From: Saccharofermentans sp.
Lineage (GTDB): Bacteria; Bacillota; Clostridia; Saccharofermentanales; Saccharofermentanaceae
Length of the DNA: 55,163 nucleotides
NCBI GenBank assembly: GCA_024403695.1
Contig: JAKSRI010000019.1
Coordinates: forward strand, 1 to 55,163
Direction: 5' to 3'
A program made the translations under genes and the position numbers. Below the pieces are notes generated by a model. It searched no databases, had not been told where the DNA came from, and saw only the letters and a list, made by a program, of their open reading frames with translations. The stretch's first letter is position 1; each line of letters opens with the position of its first letter. Of this stretch, positions 1-7,972 are shown one piece after another.

Positions 1-485
1 TCAAGATGCCAGAGGGAATGCGTCAGGGCGACAAGCTTCCTGAGCCACTTTTCACACCTTCCACAAAGGAAGAGACAGGCCACGATATCAACATCACATA
101 CGAGCAGCTTAAGGAGCTCCTCGGTGAAGAAGATGCTACAGCACTTAGAGATAGCGCTATTGCTCTCTATAACAAGGTATCTGAGTACGCTCTTACAAAG
201 GGTCTCATCCTTGCTGATACAAAGTTCGAGATCGGTAAGATTGATGGCAAGCTCGTTGTAGCTGATGAGATGTTCACACCTGATTCTTCTAGATTCTTGG
301 ATGCATCTGATTATGAGCCAGGTCGTGCTCAGAAGAGCTTCGACAAGCAGTATCTTAGAGAGTGGCTCGAGACACTTGACTGGGATAAGACATACCCAGC
401 TCCAACTCTTCCTGAGGAAGTAATTAACAAGACAGCTGAGAAGTACGCTGAGTGCTACTCAAGACTTACAGGTAAGGAAATCTAA
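1..485 (+). CDS. purC: SAICAR synthetase, C-terminal part (partial at window edge)
   Basis: This is the C-terminal part of phosphoribosylaminoimidazole-succinocarboxamide synthase, the purine-pathway enzyme that joins CAIR and aspartate using ATP. The reading frame is open to the window edge, so the true start lies upstream. The first in-frame ATG at position 6 is internal to the protein. About 160 residues are visible, with the typical stretches LPEPLFTPSTKEE, FEIGKIDGKLVVADE and the DSSRFLD segment, which belong to the SAICAR synthetase fold. The stop is followed after 3 bases by hisH. Both pathways handle AICAR, a by-product of histidine synthesis that re-enters purine synthesis, so this linkage makes metabolic sense. 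Confidence 0.95.
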   Translation, partial: KMPEGMRQGDKLPEPLFTPSTKEETGHDINITYEQLKELLGEEDATALRDSAIALYNKVSEYALTKGLILADTKFEIGKIDGKLVVADEMFTPDSSRFLDASDYEPGRAQKSFDKQYLREWLETLDWDKTYPAPTLPEEVINKTAEKYAECYSRLTGKEI

Positions 486-488
486 TTA

Positions 489-1115
489 ATGATCGCTATA
501 GTCGATTACGGAATGGGCAATCTTGCATCCGTAAGTAAGGCCCTGATTTATTTACATGAGAAGGTAATAATCACCAATGATAAGGACGTCATCAGAAATG
601 CTGACGGCCTTATTGTTCCTGGAGTTGGCGCTTATGGCCCAGCTATGGAGGCTCTTAAGGCACATGACATGGTGGACGCTATTAAGGAGTTCGCAGCTTC
701 TGGTAAGCCAGTTCTGGGCATCTGCCTCGGAATGCAGCTTTTCTTGGATAGCTCTGAAGAGGGTGCACCTGAGGGTGAACTCATCGAAGGCCTCGGACTT
801 ATTCCAGGTGTATGCAGACGTTTCCCTAATTCTGAGACAGTTGATAAGGGAATGAAAGTTCCTCAGATGGGCTGGAACAAGCTCGTTGATGTTAGCGGAA
901 GCCTTCTTAAAGATGGTGACTTCGTATACTTCGTTCATTCTTATTATTGTGATGTTAAGGATTCTTCTGACGTGGCAGCTTATGCTGAGTACGGAATCAA
1001 GTATCCATGTGCCATCGAGCGTGGCAATATCTTTGCTACACAGTTCCACCCTGAGAAGAGTGGTGAGGCAGGACTTCATATCTTAGAGAAATTCGCCAGG
1101 AGGGCATCCAGATGA
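489..1115 (+). CDS. hisH: Imidazole glycerol phosphate synthase, glutaminase subunit
   Basis: HisH is the class I glutamine amidotransferase subunit that releases ammonia for HisF in histidine biosynthesis. It is a 208-residue cytosolic protein of normal family length. The nucleophile is Cys79 in GICLGMQ, and the catalytic His/Glu pair is in FHPEKS near residue 187. The last codons overlap the hisA start by 4 bases (ATGA), which suggests translational coupling. It belongs to the hisH-hisA-hisF/I-hisE run. Confidence 0.97.
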   Translation: MIAIVDYGMGNLASVSKALIYLHEKVIITNDKDVIRNADGLIVPGVGAYGPAMEALKAHDMVDAIKEFAASGKPVLGICLGMQLFLDSSEEGAPEGELIEGLGLIPGVCRRFPNSETVDKGMKVPQMGWNKLVDVSGSLLKDGDFVYFVHSYYCDVKDSSDVAAYAEYGIKYPCAIERGNIFATQFHPEKSGEAGLHILEKFARRASR

Positions 1116-1825
1116 ATATTTATCCAGCAGTAGACCTCTTAGGAGGTAAGTGCGTAAGACTTAAGCAGGGCAAGTACGATCAGGTTACTGTTTATAACGA
1201 CGATCCTATCGCTCAGGCTTTCCAGTTTAAGGAGGCAGGTGCAAAGTGGATTCACGTAGTTGACCTCGATGCTGCTAAGTCTGGTATCCCTACAAACCAC
1301 GAGATTATTAAGAGAATCTCCATCGAGACAGGTCTCATGGTTGATACTGGTGGTGGAATCCGTAATATGGATACTCTCAGAAGATGGATTGAGGATTATG
1401 GCGTATCCCGTTGCGTAATTGGAACATCCGCTATCAAGGATCGCAAGTTTACTGAGGAAGCTTTGAAGCTTTATGGCGACAAGATTGCTATCGGTATCGA
1501 TGCTCATGACGGTGAGGTTGCCGTTGACGGATGGACTGCCGGCTCCGGAGTGAAAGCGGTTGATTTCGCGCTCACTATGAAATCAATTGGTGCGCAGACA
1601 GTAGTTTTCACAGACATTAGCAGAGACGGAATGCTCTCAGGACCTGCTTTCGAGTCCACAAAGGAACTCGTTGACGTAACTGGCCTTAAGGTAGTAGCTT
1701 CCGGCGGAATCGGGTCTGACGAAGACATTATGTATATTAAAGGCAGTGGCTGCGAAGGTGTTATCGTGGGCAAGGCTATCTATGAGGGAAGGGTGGATCT
1801 TAAGAAATGCTTACAAAGCGTATAA
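1112..1825 (+). CDS. hisA: ProFAR isomerase
   Basis: HisA is 1-(5-phosphoribosyl)-5-[(5-phosphoribosylamino)methylideneamino]imidazole-4-carboxamide isomerase, a TIM-barrel enzyme of histidine synthesis. The 237-residue protein starts [12 protein letters not shown] with the catalytic-type Asp8, has a second Asp in GIDAHDG near residue 129, and phosphate-binding glycine loops ([16 protein letters not shown]). It overlaps hisH by 4 bases and runs 19 bases past the start of the next gene, so the operon is tightly packed. Confidence 0.97.
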   Translation: MNIYPAVDLLGGKCVRLKQGKYDQVTVYNDDPIAQAFQFKEAGAKWIHVVDLDAAKSGIPTNHEIIKRISIETGLMVDTGGGIRNMDTLRRWIEDYGVSRCVIGTSAIKDRKFTEEALKLYGDKIAIGIDAHDGEVAVDGWTAGSGVKAVDFALTMKSIGAQTVVFTDISRDGMLSGPAFESTKELVDVTGLKVVASGGIGSDEDIMYIKGSGCEGVIVGKAIYEGRVDLKKCLQSV

Positions 1826-2937
1826 TTCCTTGCCTCGATGTAAAGGACGGCCGTGTTGTAAAGGGTGTTAACTTCGTATCCTTAAGAGACGCAGGTGACC
1901 CAGTAGAGTGTGCCAAGCAATATAACCTCTCAGGTGCAGATGAGCTCGTTTTCCTCGATATCACTGCTACACTTGAGGCACGTGACACAGTTATCGACAT
2001 GGTAAACCGTGTAGCTGATGAGATTTTTATTCCATTTACAGTTGGTGGCGGTATCAGAACCGTAGAGGATATCAGAGCTATTCTAAATGCAGGTGCCGAT
2101 AAGGTTTCTCTTAACTCCGCTGCAGTTAAGAACCCAGATTTCGTAAGGGAAGCATCCGAGAAGTTCGGTGCGCAGTGCATCGTAGTTGCCATTGACGTTA
2201 AGAGAAGAGAGGGACGTGAGGACGAGTTCCCATCAGGATGGGAAGTTGTTATCGCAGGTGGAACAAAGCCAACAGGCATCGATGCTCTCTGGTGGGCAAA
2301 GAAGGTTGTAGAGCTTGGCTGCGGTGAGATCCTTCTTACTTCTATGGATAAGGATGGAACAAAGTCTGGATTTGATAATGTAATTACTTCAATGATTGCT
2401 GATGCAGTTCCAGTTCCAGTTATCGCTTCTGGCGGAGCTGGTAAGATGGAAGATTTCTATGATGGAATCGTTGACGGTAAGGCAGATGCAGTTCTCGCAG
2501 CAAGTCTTTTCCACTTTGGTGAGATTAAGATTTCTGATCTTAAGAACTATCTTGCAGATAAGGGCATTCCTGTTAGAAGAATTCCTAGAGAGCTCGATAT
2601 GTGGGCTCACATGAAGAAGAATAACGACGGTATGGTTCCTGCTATTACTATTGATAGTGTTACTGGTGAAGTTCTTATGATGGCGTATATGAATTACGAA
2701 GCATTCGAGCTTACATGCAAGACAGGTTATATGCACTACTATTCCCGTTCCAGAAACACACTTTGGAAGAAGGGTGAGACAAGTGGTCATCTCCAGAAGG
2801 TAGTCGAGGGAAGAATCGACTGCGATAAGGATACATTATTATATAAGGTAGAACAGACAGGTGCTGCCTGCCACACAGGAAACAAATCTTGTTTTTATAC
2901 ACTCATTGATGAGTGGGATGTAGATATTAAGGAGTAA
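1807..2937 (+). CDS. hisFI: Fused HisF-HisI: imidazole glycerol phosphate synthase cyclase / phosphoribosyl-AMP cyclohydrolase
   Basis: This is one 376-residue protein with two complete histidine enzymes. Residues 1 to about 255 are His[13 protein letters not shown] at the start, Asp11 and Asp130 (VVAIDVK) at the positions of the catalytic aspartates, and barrel-end glycine motifs ([16 protein letters not shown]). Residues from about 265 to 376 are His[27 protein letters not shown], the metal site DCDKD at 338-342, and Cys355 and Cys362 in CHTGNKSC. HisI is more often fused to HisE, but here HisE is a separate gene immediately downstream. I see no stop or ribosome binding site at the junction, so the fusion is direct. 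Confidence 0.93.
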   Translation: MLTKRIIPCLDVKDGRVVKGVNFVSLRDAGDPVECAKQYNLSGADELVFLDITATLEARDTVIDMVNRVADEIFIPFTVGGGIRTVEDIRAILNAGADKVSLNSAAVKNPDFVREASEKFGAQCIVVAIDVKRREGREDEFPSGWEVVIAGGTKPTGIDALWWAKKVVELGCGEILLTSMDKDGTKSGFDNVITSMIADAVPVPVIASGGAGKMEDFYDGIVDGKADAVLAASLFHFGEIKISDLKNYLADKGIPVRRIPRELDMWAHMKKNNDGMVPAITIDSVTGEVLMMAYMNYEAFELTCKTGYMHYYSRSRNTLWKKGETSGHLQKVVEGRIDCDKDTLLYKVEQTGAACHTGNKSCFYTLIDEWDVDIKE

Positions 2938-2941
2938 AGAA

Positions 2942-3217
2942 ATGGATATTATTAAGGAGCTTTACAGCGTAGTAATCGACAGAAAGAATAATCCAGAAGA
3001 GGGTTCATATACTAACTACCTTCTTAACAAGGGCACAGAGAAAATTGCCAAGAAAGTTGGCGAGGAAGCAGTAGAGACTGCAATCGCTGCAGCAAAGAAG
3101 AACAAGCAGGAAGTTATCGGTGAGATTGGTGATGTGGTATACCACATGCTCGTTCTTATGGCTGACCTTGATATCTCTCTTGAGGATGTAGAAAAAGAAC
3201 TTAGATCAAGAAGATAA
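2942..3217 (+). CDS. hisE: Phosphoribosyl-ATP pyrophosphohydrolase
   Basis: HisE hydrolyses phosphoribosyl-ATP to phosphoribosyl-AMP, the step just before HisI. The 91-residue protein is a stand-alone MazG-like helical enzyme with the acidic metal-binding motifs GEEAVETAIAA and GEIGDVVYHML. It starts 4 bases after the hisF/I stop and closes the visible histidine run. It supplies the substrate of the HisI domain fused to HisF next door. Confidence 0.95.
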   Translation: MDIIKELYSVVIDRKNNPEEGSYTNYLLNKGTEKIAKKVGEEAVETAIAAAKKNKQEVIGEIGDVVYHMLVLMADLDISLEDVEKELRSRR

Positions 3218-3224
3218 TTCTGCG

Positions 3225-3254
3225 TTGACACGGGCTAATAACCCGTGTTACAAT
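3225..3254 (+). promoter_or_regulatory. Sigma-70 promoter of rpmG-secE-nusG with palindromic spacer
   Basis: A perfect TTGACA (3225-3230) and TACAAT (3249-3254) are 18 bases apart. The spacer carries a perfect inverted repeat, ACACGGG (3228-3234) and CCCGTGT (3242-3248), that begins inside the -35 box. This could be an operator or the end hairpin of the his transcript. No long T-run follows directly, but a T7 stretch lies near 3280. Confidence 0.75.
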
Positions 3255-3338
3255 CTACAAGCTAAAACCCGTAGAGGTCTTTTTTTATTGCGTCAAAAAC
3301 CAATGGAAGAAACCTCATGTAAATGGAGGAATTGAGAA

Positions 3339-3503
3339 ATGGCAAAGGCAAGTGCACGTGATAAGCTCACACTCGCATGCGAAGAGTGCAAGCAGAGAAA
3401 TTATCAGACATATAAGAATAAGAAGAACAATTCTGAGCGTCTTGAGCTCAAGAAGTATTGTCCTTTCTGCCGTAAGCACACAAGTCACAAGGAAACAAAG
3501 TAA
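3339..3503 (+). CDS. rpmG: 50S ribosomal protein L33
   Basis: This is a 54-residue ribosomal protein L33 of the zinc-binding type. Two CxxC knuckles are visible, CEEC and CPFC, along with the usual basic run YKNKKN and the HTSHKETK C-terminus. The ATG at 3339 follows a good AATGGAGGAATTG ribosome binding region. In Firmicutes, L33 commonly precedes secE and nusG, as here. The gene sits about 85 bases downstream of a consensus promoter. Confidence 0.95.
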   Translation: MAKASARDKLTLACEECKQRNYQTYKNKKNNSERLELKKYCPFCRKHTSHKETK

Positions 3504-3532
3504 TCTAGCTTTATCGCTAAGAGGTATTAACA

Positions 3533-3850
3533 ATGGCTGAAAATAACAAGAAGCTCAACATCTTCCAGCGTATTGCTAAGGGATTTAAGGGCGTAATTGG
3601 CGAGCTTAAGAAGGTTACTTGGCCTACTAAGGAAAAGCTTAAGAATACATCTGCTGTTGTTTTCGTTATCATCATTTTCTTCGCTATTTATCTTACAATA
3701 ATTGGCGAAGGTGGTAGATGGGTTCTCGAGAAGGTTGGATTCTACAATCAGGTTGAGACTACAGCTACTACAGCTGTAACAGAGAGTTCCGCAGCCGCTG
3801 CAACAACTGCAGCAACTGAGGCAGCCGTAGAGACTTCGGAGGCAGCATAA
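3533..3850 (+). CDS. secE: Preprotein translocase subunit SecE with C-terminal low-complexity tail
   Basis: SecE is the small clamp subunit of the SecYEG channel. The 105-residue protein has the conserved amphipathic segment GELKKVTWPTKEKL (around residues 22-36) followed by one membrane span (about 42-60). Bacterial single-span SecE usually ends soon after the span. This one continues with about 30 residues rich in Ala, Thr and Glu that should face outside. The function of the tail is not evident. The stop overlaps the nusG start (TAATG). Confidence 0.94.
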   Translation: MAENNKKLNIFQRIAKGFKGVIGELKKVTWPTKEKLKNTSAVVFVIIIFFAIYLTIIGEGGRWVLEKVGFYNQVETTATTAVTESSAAAATTAATEAAVETSEAA

Positions 3851-4419
3851 TGGCAGAGAATGAAGCAAAGTGGTATGTAGTACATACTTACTCTGGTTAC
3901 GAGAATAAAGTAAAGAGCATCCTTGAGAAGACAGTTGAGAAGCGTGGAATGCAGGATATCATCCAGGAGATTTCCGTTCCAACTGAGGATATCGTCGAGA
4001 TTAAGGACGGTAAGAAGAAGGTTGTTGCTAGAAAGAAGTATCCAGGATACGTATTCATTAAGTTTGTAAGTAACTTTGAAAATCTTAAGGATAAGGAAGA
4101 GCCATCAACATCCGATAAGGAACTTTGGTATCTCATCCGTAATACAAGAGGTGTAACAGGATTTGTATCCACAAACCCTAATAAGCCACTTCCTATTACA
4201 GATTCAGATCTCGTTGCAATGGGTATTGCAACTGACTGGGTACCTGAAGTTGATTATGAGGTTGGTGACACTATCAGAGTTATCACTGGACCATTCGCAG
4301 ATAGCATCTGTGTGGTTGAGGAGATGAACTATGAGAAGCAGCAGGTTAAGGTTCGTATCGCAATGTTCGGACGTGAGACACCTGTATATCTCGACTTTAC
4401 ACAGGTTGAGAGAATCTAA
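3850..4419 (+). CDS. nusG: Transcription termination/antitermination factor NusG
   Basis: NusG is the RNA-polymerase-associated elongation factor. The 189-residue protein shows the NGN domain (KWYVVHTYSGYENKVK at the start, KKYPGYVFIKF in the middle, RNTRGVTGFV) and a C-terminal KOW domain (GDTIRVITGPFADSICVV). It is slightly longer than typical because of an insertion near residues 75-88 (KDKEEPSTSDKE). It is coupled to secE by a one-base overlap. Confidence 0.97.
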   Translation: MAENEAKWYVVHTYSGYENKVKSILEKTVEKRGMQDIIQEISVPTEDIVEIKDGKKKVVARKKYPGYVFIKFVSNFENLKDKEEPSTSDKELWYLIRNTRGVTGFVSTNPNKPLPITDSDLVAMGIATDWVPEVDYEVGDTIRVITGPFADSICVVEEMNYEKQQVKVRIAMFGRETPVYLDFTQVERI

Positions 4420-4476
4420 GACTACTAAGCACATAGTGCATTGTAGATATTAAATTTTTATAGGGAGGTGGCCAAT

Positions 4477-4902
4477 ATGGCTAAGAAAGTCACAGGTTAC
4501 ATTAAGTTACAGATACCTGCAGGCAAGGCAACACCAGCGCCACCGGTAGGACCAGCTCTTGGACAGCACGGTGTTAACATCGCGCAGTTCGTAAAAGAGT
4601 TTAATGAGAGAACAGCTAAGGATGCAGGACTTATTATTCCTGTTATCATCACAGTTTATGCTGATCGTACATTCTCTTTCATTACAAAGACTCCACCGGT
4701 ACCAGTTCTTCTTAAGAAGGCATGCAACATCGAGAGTGGTTCAGGTAAGCCTAACACACAGAAGGTTGCAAAGATTTCTTTTGCAGAGTGCATTAAGATC
4801 GCAGAGATCAAGATGCCTGATACAAACGCAGCAAGCGTAGAGGCTTGTGCTGAGATGGTTGCAGGTACTGCACGCAGCATGGGTATCGTAGTAGAAAGAT
4901 AA
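4477..4902 (+). CDS. rplK: 50S ribosomal protein L11
   Basis: L11 forms the GTPase-associated centre with 23S rRNA and L10/L12. The 141-residue protein has the proline-rich segment [16 protein letters not shown] and a C-terminal rRNA-binding domain. An upstream in-frame GTG at 4468 exists, but GGGAGG (4463-4468) is spaced correctly for the ATG at 4477, which matches the family start [12 protein letters not shown]. Confidence 0.97.
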   Translation: MAKKVTGYIKLQIPAGKATPAPPVGPALGQHGVNIAQFVKEFNERTAKDAGLIIPVIITVYADRTFSFITKTPPVPVLLKKACNIESGSGKPNTQKVAKISFAECIKIAEIKMPDTNAASVEACAEMVAGTARSMGIVVER

Positions 4903-4924
4903 CTGATAAGGAAAGGATATAACT

Positions 4925-5617
4925 ATGAAATCTGGTAAGAGATATACAGAGCTTTCTAAGCTCGTAGACAGATCCACAGCCTATGATCCTTCCGAGGCAG
5001 TTCGCCTTGTACAGGAGACAGGTAAGGCTAAGTTCGATGAGACAGTAGAACTTCACGTAAGACTCGGTGTAGATTCCCGTCACGCTGACCAGCAGGTTCG
5101 TGGTGCGGTAGTACTTCCACACGGTACAGGTCGTACAAAGAAGGTTCTCGTTATTACAAAGGGTCCTAAGGCTGATGAGGCTACAGCAGCTGGCGCAGAT
5201 TACGTTGGTGCTGAGGACATGATCGAGAAGATCACTAAGGAAAACTGGTTCGATTTCGATGTAGTAGTTGCTACACCTGACATGATGGGTATCCTTGGAC
5301 GTATCGCTAGAGTTCTTGGTCCTAAGGGACTCATGCCAAACCCTAAGGCTGGTACAGTTACAATGGACGTAGCAAAGGCTATCAACGAGATTAAGGCAGG
5401 TAAGATTGAGTACCGTCTTGATAAGACAAACATCATCCACTGCCCAATCGGTAAGGTTTCCTTTGGCCAGGAGAAGCTTGAGGAGAACCTCAAGGTTATC
5501 ATGGACGCTATTATCAAGGCTAAGCCAGCAGCAGCTAAGGGACAGTACTTGAAGAATGTTTCTATCTCTGCTACAATGGGCCCTGGTATTAAGATTAACC
5601 CAACAAAGTTTGCTTAA
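4925..5617 (+). CDS. rplA: 50S ribosomal protein L1
   Basis: L1 forms the L1 stalk of the large subunit and in many bacteria represses its own operon. The 230-residue protein has normal length and shows the hallmark segments [21 protein letters not shown] and the C-terminal [11 protein letters not shown]. It follows rplK by 22 bases with an AAGGAAAGGA ribosome binding site. Confidence 0.97.
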   Translation: MKSGKRYTELSKLVDRSTAYDPSEAVRLVQETGKAKFDETVELHVRLGVDSRHADQQVRGAVVLPHGTGRTKKVLVITKGPKADEATAAGADYVGAEDMIEKITKENWFDFDVVVATPDMMGILGRIARVLGPKGLMPNPKAGTVTMDVAKAINEIKAGKIEYRLDKTNIIHCPIGKVSFGQEKLEENLKVIMDAIIKAKPAAAKGQYLKNVSISATMGPGIKINPTKFA

Positions 5618-5640
5618 TCTTAACTAATTAACAATTAATA

Positions 5641-5767
5641 CTTTTCGTGCCGAAGACAGCTGGTGTTCCCTTGGGAACCTAAGTCTCGTAAGAGAACCCG
5701 CCGAGGAATGAATATCTAATAAGATACTTCAACCCCTTATGTCTTCATGGCATAAGGGGTTTTAAAA
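5641..5767 (+). ncRNA. Ribosomal protein L10 leader (autoregulatory mRNA element)
   Basis: The region between rplA and rplJ carries the conserved L10-leader signature GAAGACAGCTGGTG (from about 5652) and CCCGCCGAGGAAT (from about 5697), with a CCCTTGGGAAC hairpin between them. In Firmicutes this element binds the L10-L12 complex and controls rplJ-rplL. Here it ends in a strong intrinsic terminator, which points to an attenuation mechanism. Confidence 0.92.
5731..5764 (+). terminator. Intrinsic terminator inside the L10 leader
   Basis: An 11-bp perfect stem AACCCCTTATG (5731-5741) / CATAAGGGGTT (5751-5761) with a 9-base loop is followed by a short T-run. Its position just before the rplJ ribosome binding site makes it the off-switch of the leader. 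Confidence 0.85.
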
Positions 5768-5789
5768 TCTAATAAGGAGGTAAACTTAA

Positions 5790-6368
5790 ATGCCAAGTGA
5801 GAAGATTCTTGCCGCTAAGAAGCAGGTTGTTGCTGATCTCGTAGCTGAGTTCAAGGACGCTAAGTCTTTCGTATTTGCTTCTACTCGCGGACTCACAGTT
5901 GCACAGGATACAGAGCTTCGTAATGAACTTCGTAAGTCTGACGTTAAGCTCAAGGTTGTAAAGAATACAACTCTTCGTCTTGTATTCAAGGAGCTCGGTA
6001 TCGAGGGTCTTGATGACACATTCGTTGGTCCTACAACTGTTGCTTATTCTAATGACATCGTTGCTCCAGCTAAGATTGTTTGCAAGTTTGCAGATCAGAT
6101 CGAGGTTATGGAAGTTAAGAGCGGAATTATTGATGGTAAGGCAGCTTCTAAGGCTGAAGTTATCGCACTTTCTCAGGTTCCAGATGTTACAACTCTCTAC
6201 AGTCAGGTTGTATATGGTATGCTTTTCCCAATGACAAAGCTTGCTATGCTCGTAAAGGCTGTTGCTGAGAAGGCTCAGGAGGAGGGTGGCGCTGTAGCTG
6301 CACCTGCAACTGAGGCTGCTGCTGAAGCTCCTGCTGAAGCACCTGCTGAGGCACCTGCCGAGGCTTAA
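5790..6368 (+). CDS. rplJ: 50S ribosomal protein L10
   Basis: L10 is the base of the L12 stalk. The 192-residue protein has the normal N-terminal rRNA-binding domain (KSFVFASTRGLTVAQ, LKVVKNTTLRL) and the helical L12-binding tail. It then ends with about 25 residues of a repeated Ala-Pro-Ala-Glu pattern, an extension beyond the usual end. The start follows AAGGAGG. It is under the L10 leader. Confidence 0.96.
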   Translation: MPSEKILAAKKQVVADLVAEFKDAKSFVFASTRGLTVAQDTELRNELRKSDVKLKVVKNTTLRLVFKELGIEGLDDTFVGPTTVAYSNDIVAPAKIVCKFADQIEVMEVKSGIIDGKAASKAEVIALSQVPDVTTLYSQVVYGMLFPMTKLAMLVKAVAEKAQEEGGAVAAPATEAAAEAPAEAPAEAPAEA

Positions 6369-6430
6369 TCACACAGTATTTAATACTGAAACAAATTTAA
6401 AACTAAATCATTTTATGGAGGAAATTTAAA

Positions 6431-6796
6431 ATGGCTAATATTTCAGAAATCCTCGAGCAGATCAAGGCTCTCACAGTTGTTGAGCTTTTCGAGCTTGAGA
6501 AGGCAATCGAAGAAGAGTTTGGCGTAACAGCAGCTGCTATGGTATCTGCAGCACCTGCAGCAGGCGGAGCTGCTGAGGCTGAGAAGACAGAGTTCACAGT
6601 AATGCTCAAGAGCTTTGGTGACTCTAAGATGAACGTTATTAAGGCTGTTAAGGACGTTATGGGTCTTGGTCTTAAGGACGCTAAGGAGCTCGTTGAGAAG
6701 GCACCAGTTGCTCTCAAGGAGAACGTTGCTAAGGATGAGGCTGAAGACCTCATGAAGAAGCTCGCTGATTGCGGTGCTGAGCTCGAGCTCAAGTAA
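6431..6796 (+). CDS. rplL: 50S ribosomal protein L7/L12
   Basis: L12 recruits translational GTPases to the ribosome. The 121-residue protein has the N-terminal dimerisation helix ([25 protein letters not shown]), an Ala/Gly hinge at about 38-52, and the C-terminal domain with [12 protein letters not shown] and [12 protein letters not shown]. It follows rplJ by 62 bases with GGAGG upstream. Confidence 0.97.
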   Translation: MANISEILEQIKALTVVELFELEKAIEEEFGVTAAAMVSAAPAAGGAAEAEKTEFTVMLKSFGDSKMNVIKAVKDVMGLGLKDAKELVEKAPVALKENVAKDEAEDLMKKLADCGAELELK

Positions 6797-6886
6797 TTCT
6801 TAATCTAAGAATTATTAAAAATTTTGATTGATACGGCTCATTCGGGTTTTTATCTGAGTTTGTAGCCCGTTAAGTCGAACAATATT

Positions 6887-6917
6887 ACGGCTATACAGAA
6901 ATGTATAGCCGTTTTTT
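6887..6917 (+). terminator. Terminator of the rplJ-rplL operon
   Basis: The 11-bp perfect stem ACGGCTATACA / TGTATAGCCGT with a GAAA tetraloop is followed by six T residues. Confidence 0.92.
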
Positions 6918-6918
6918 G

Positions 6919-6947
6919 TTGACTTTTGAATAACACGCTGATATAAT
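6919..6947 (+). promoter_or_regulatory. Promoter of tRNA-Met
   Basis: TTGACT (6919-6924), a 17-base spacer and a perfect TATAAT (6942-6947) lie about 30 bases before the mature tRNA end. It starts directly after the preceding terminator T-run. Confidence 0.85.
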
Positions 6948-6976
6948 AGCCAAGCATTCGAGTGATGCGCATATAT

Positions 6977-7053
6977 GGCGGCGTAGCTCAGTTGGCCAGA
7001 GCGTCCGGTTCATACCCGGCAGGTCACAGGTTCGAATCCCGTCGCCGCTACCA
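6977..7053 (+). tRNA. tRNA-Met (CAT), elongator type, CCA encoded
   Basis: A full cloverleaf is visible: acceptor GGCGGCG pairs with CGCCGCT, D-arm GCTC...GAGC, anticodon loop TTCATAC with CAT, T-loop TTCGAAT, and encoded CCA. The anticodon stem lacks the initiator three-G:C signature, and the overall sequence is that of elongator Met. Two stems carry single mismatches (T.C at 27-43, A.C in the T-stem). Confidence 0.96.
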
Positions 7054-7058
7054 TATAA

Positions 7059-7099
7059 AACCGTCTGACGAACAATGTGTTCTCAGACGGTTCTTTTTA
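7059..7099 (+). terminator. Terminator after tRNA-Met
   Basis: The 10-bp stem AACCGTCTGA (7059-7068) / TCAGACGGTT (7083-7092) is followed by TCTTTTTATT. Confidence 0.85.
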
Positions 7100-7216
7100 T
7101 TCGCTAATATGTCTAAACTGTTAAAAAACAGTAAGAGATTTGCGATTTAGTAGAATCTTAATCGTTCGGCAATTAAAATAGAATAACAAAGTATGTAAAT
7201 GGTTATGAGGGAAGCT

Positions 7217-7969
7217 ATGAAGAAAGAAACTTTAATTCTTGGATTCTTTTTTGTTATATTGTGTGGACTGTTAATTGTATTTGCTCCTGATGCACTTTCC
7301 ATGATATTTGTAATTGGTCAGGCGATTTTGATGCTTATTGGCTTTATTTTCGGAATATTTAAGGTTAGCAGATATAGCAGAGCCTTCCAGCTTGGTAGAT
7401 ATACTCTTATTCAGACTAGAAAAGAGATACAGTCAGATGATTTATGGCTCCCTATTTCTAAGTATGACAATCTTTTCCAGTACGATCCTCTCGATAAGGA
7501 TTTTATCAACTATAAGAATTTTGTTTTTGAACGTAGAAAGAAGGATACAGGCATTCTTCCAGATATTGAGGATGTGATTAATGAGGATACAGTATCCATC
7601 AAGAGTTGGAGAAATATTGTTAATCAGATTCCTGAGACATTAACTGGTATTGGTATTCTTGGTACTTTCGTTGGACTTATTATTGGTGTAGGACGTATCG
7701 GATTCAGTTCTGTACAGGCGGCCGTAACAAGCCTTCAGACAATGATTAATGGTATTGAGATCGCGTTCTATACTTCCATCGTAGGAATTATCCTTTCAAT
7801 TCTTTTTAACCTTACATATAAGTTTTTCTGGAACGCAATGCTTAAAGATATGTTCTTGTTTATTGATGATTTCCATAAACATGTAATCGCTTCAGAAGAA
7901 GAGCAAATGAGAGAACTCGAGGGTAAGTTCTACACAACAATGCTTAAGAAGTATGGAGAGATGAAGTAA
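7217..7969 (+). CDS. MotA/TolQ/ExbB-family proton channel subunit
   Basis: This 250-residue membrane protein resembles the A-subunit of proton-driven motors. Four hydrophobic segments are visible (about 5-23, 28-48, 142-160 and 182-202), with a cytosolic loop between the second and third. The third span contains LTGIGILGTFVGLIIGV and the fourth AFYTSIVGIILSILFNL, the pore-forming hallmark of the family, with the conserved Thr-Gly and Ser/Thr-Gly positions. GAGGG at 7207-7211 favours the ATG at 7217. An earlier in-frame ATG at 7199 would add six residues. It lies 3 bases before the MotB-like gene. No flagellar, Tol or TonB genes are nearby, so its partner is inferred to be the next gene. Its physiological role is unknown. 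Confidence 0.85.
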   Translation: MKKETLILGFFFVILCGLLIVFAPDALSMIFVIGQAILMLIGFIFGIFKVSRYSRAFQLGRYTLIQTRKEIQSDDLWLPISKYDNLFQYDPLDKDFINYKNFVFERRKKDTGILPDIEDVINEDTVSIKSWRNIVNQIPETLTGIGILGTFVGLIIGVGRIGFSSVQAAVTSLQTMINGIEIAFYTSIVGIILSILFNLTYKFFWNAMLKDMFLFIDDFHKHVIASEEEQMRELEGKFYTTMLKKYGEMK

Positions 7970-7972
7970 TAG

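Noticed and set aside
552..1079. Long minus-strand open frame opposite hisH (175 codons)
   Set aside because: It lies entirely opposite a well-supported gene, has no ribosome binding site and shows no recognisable protein pattern.
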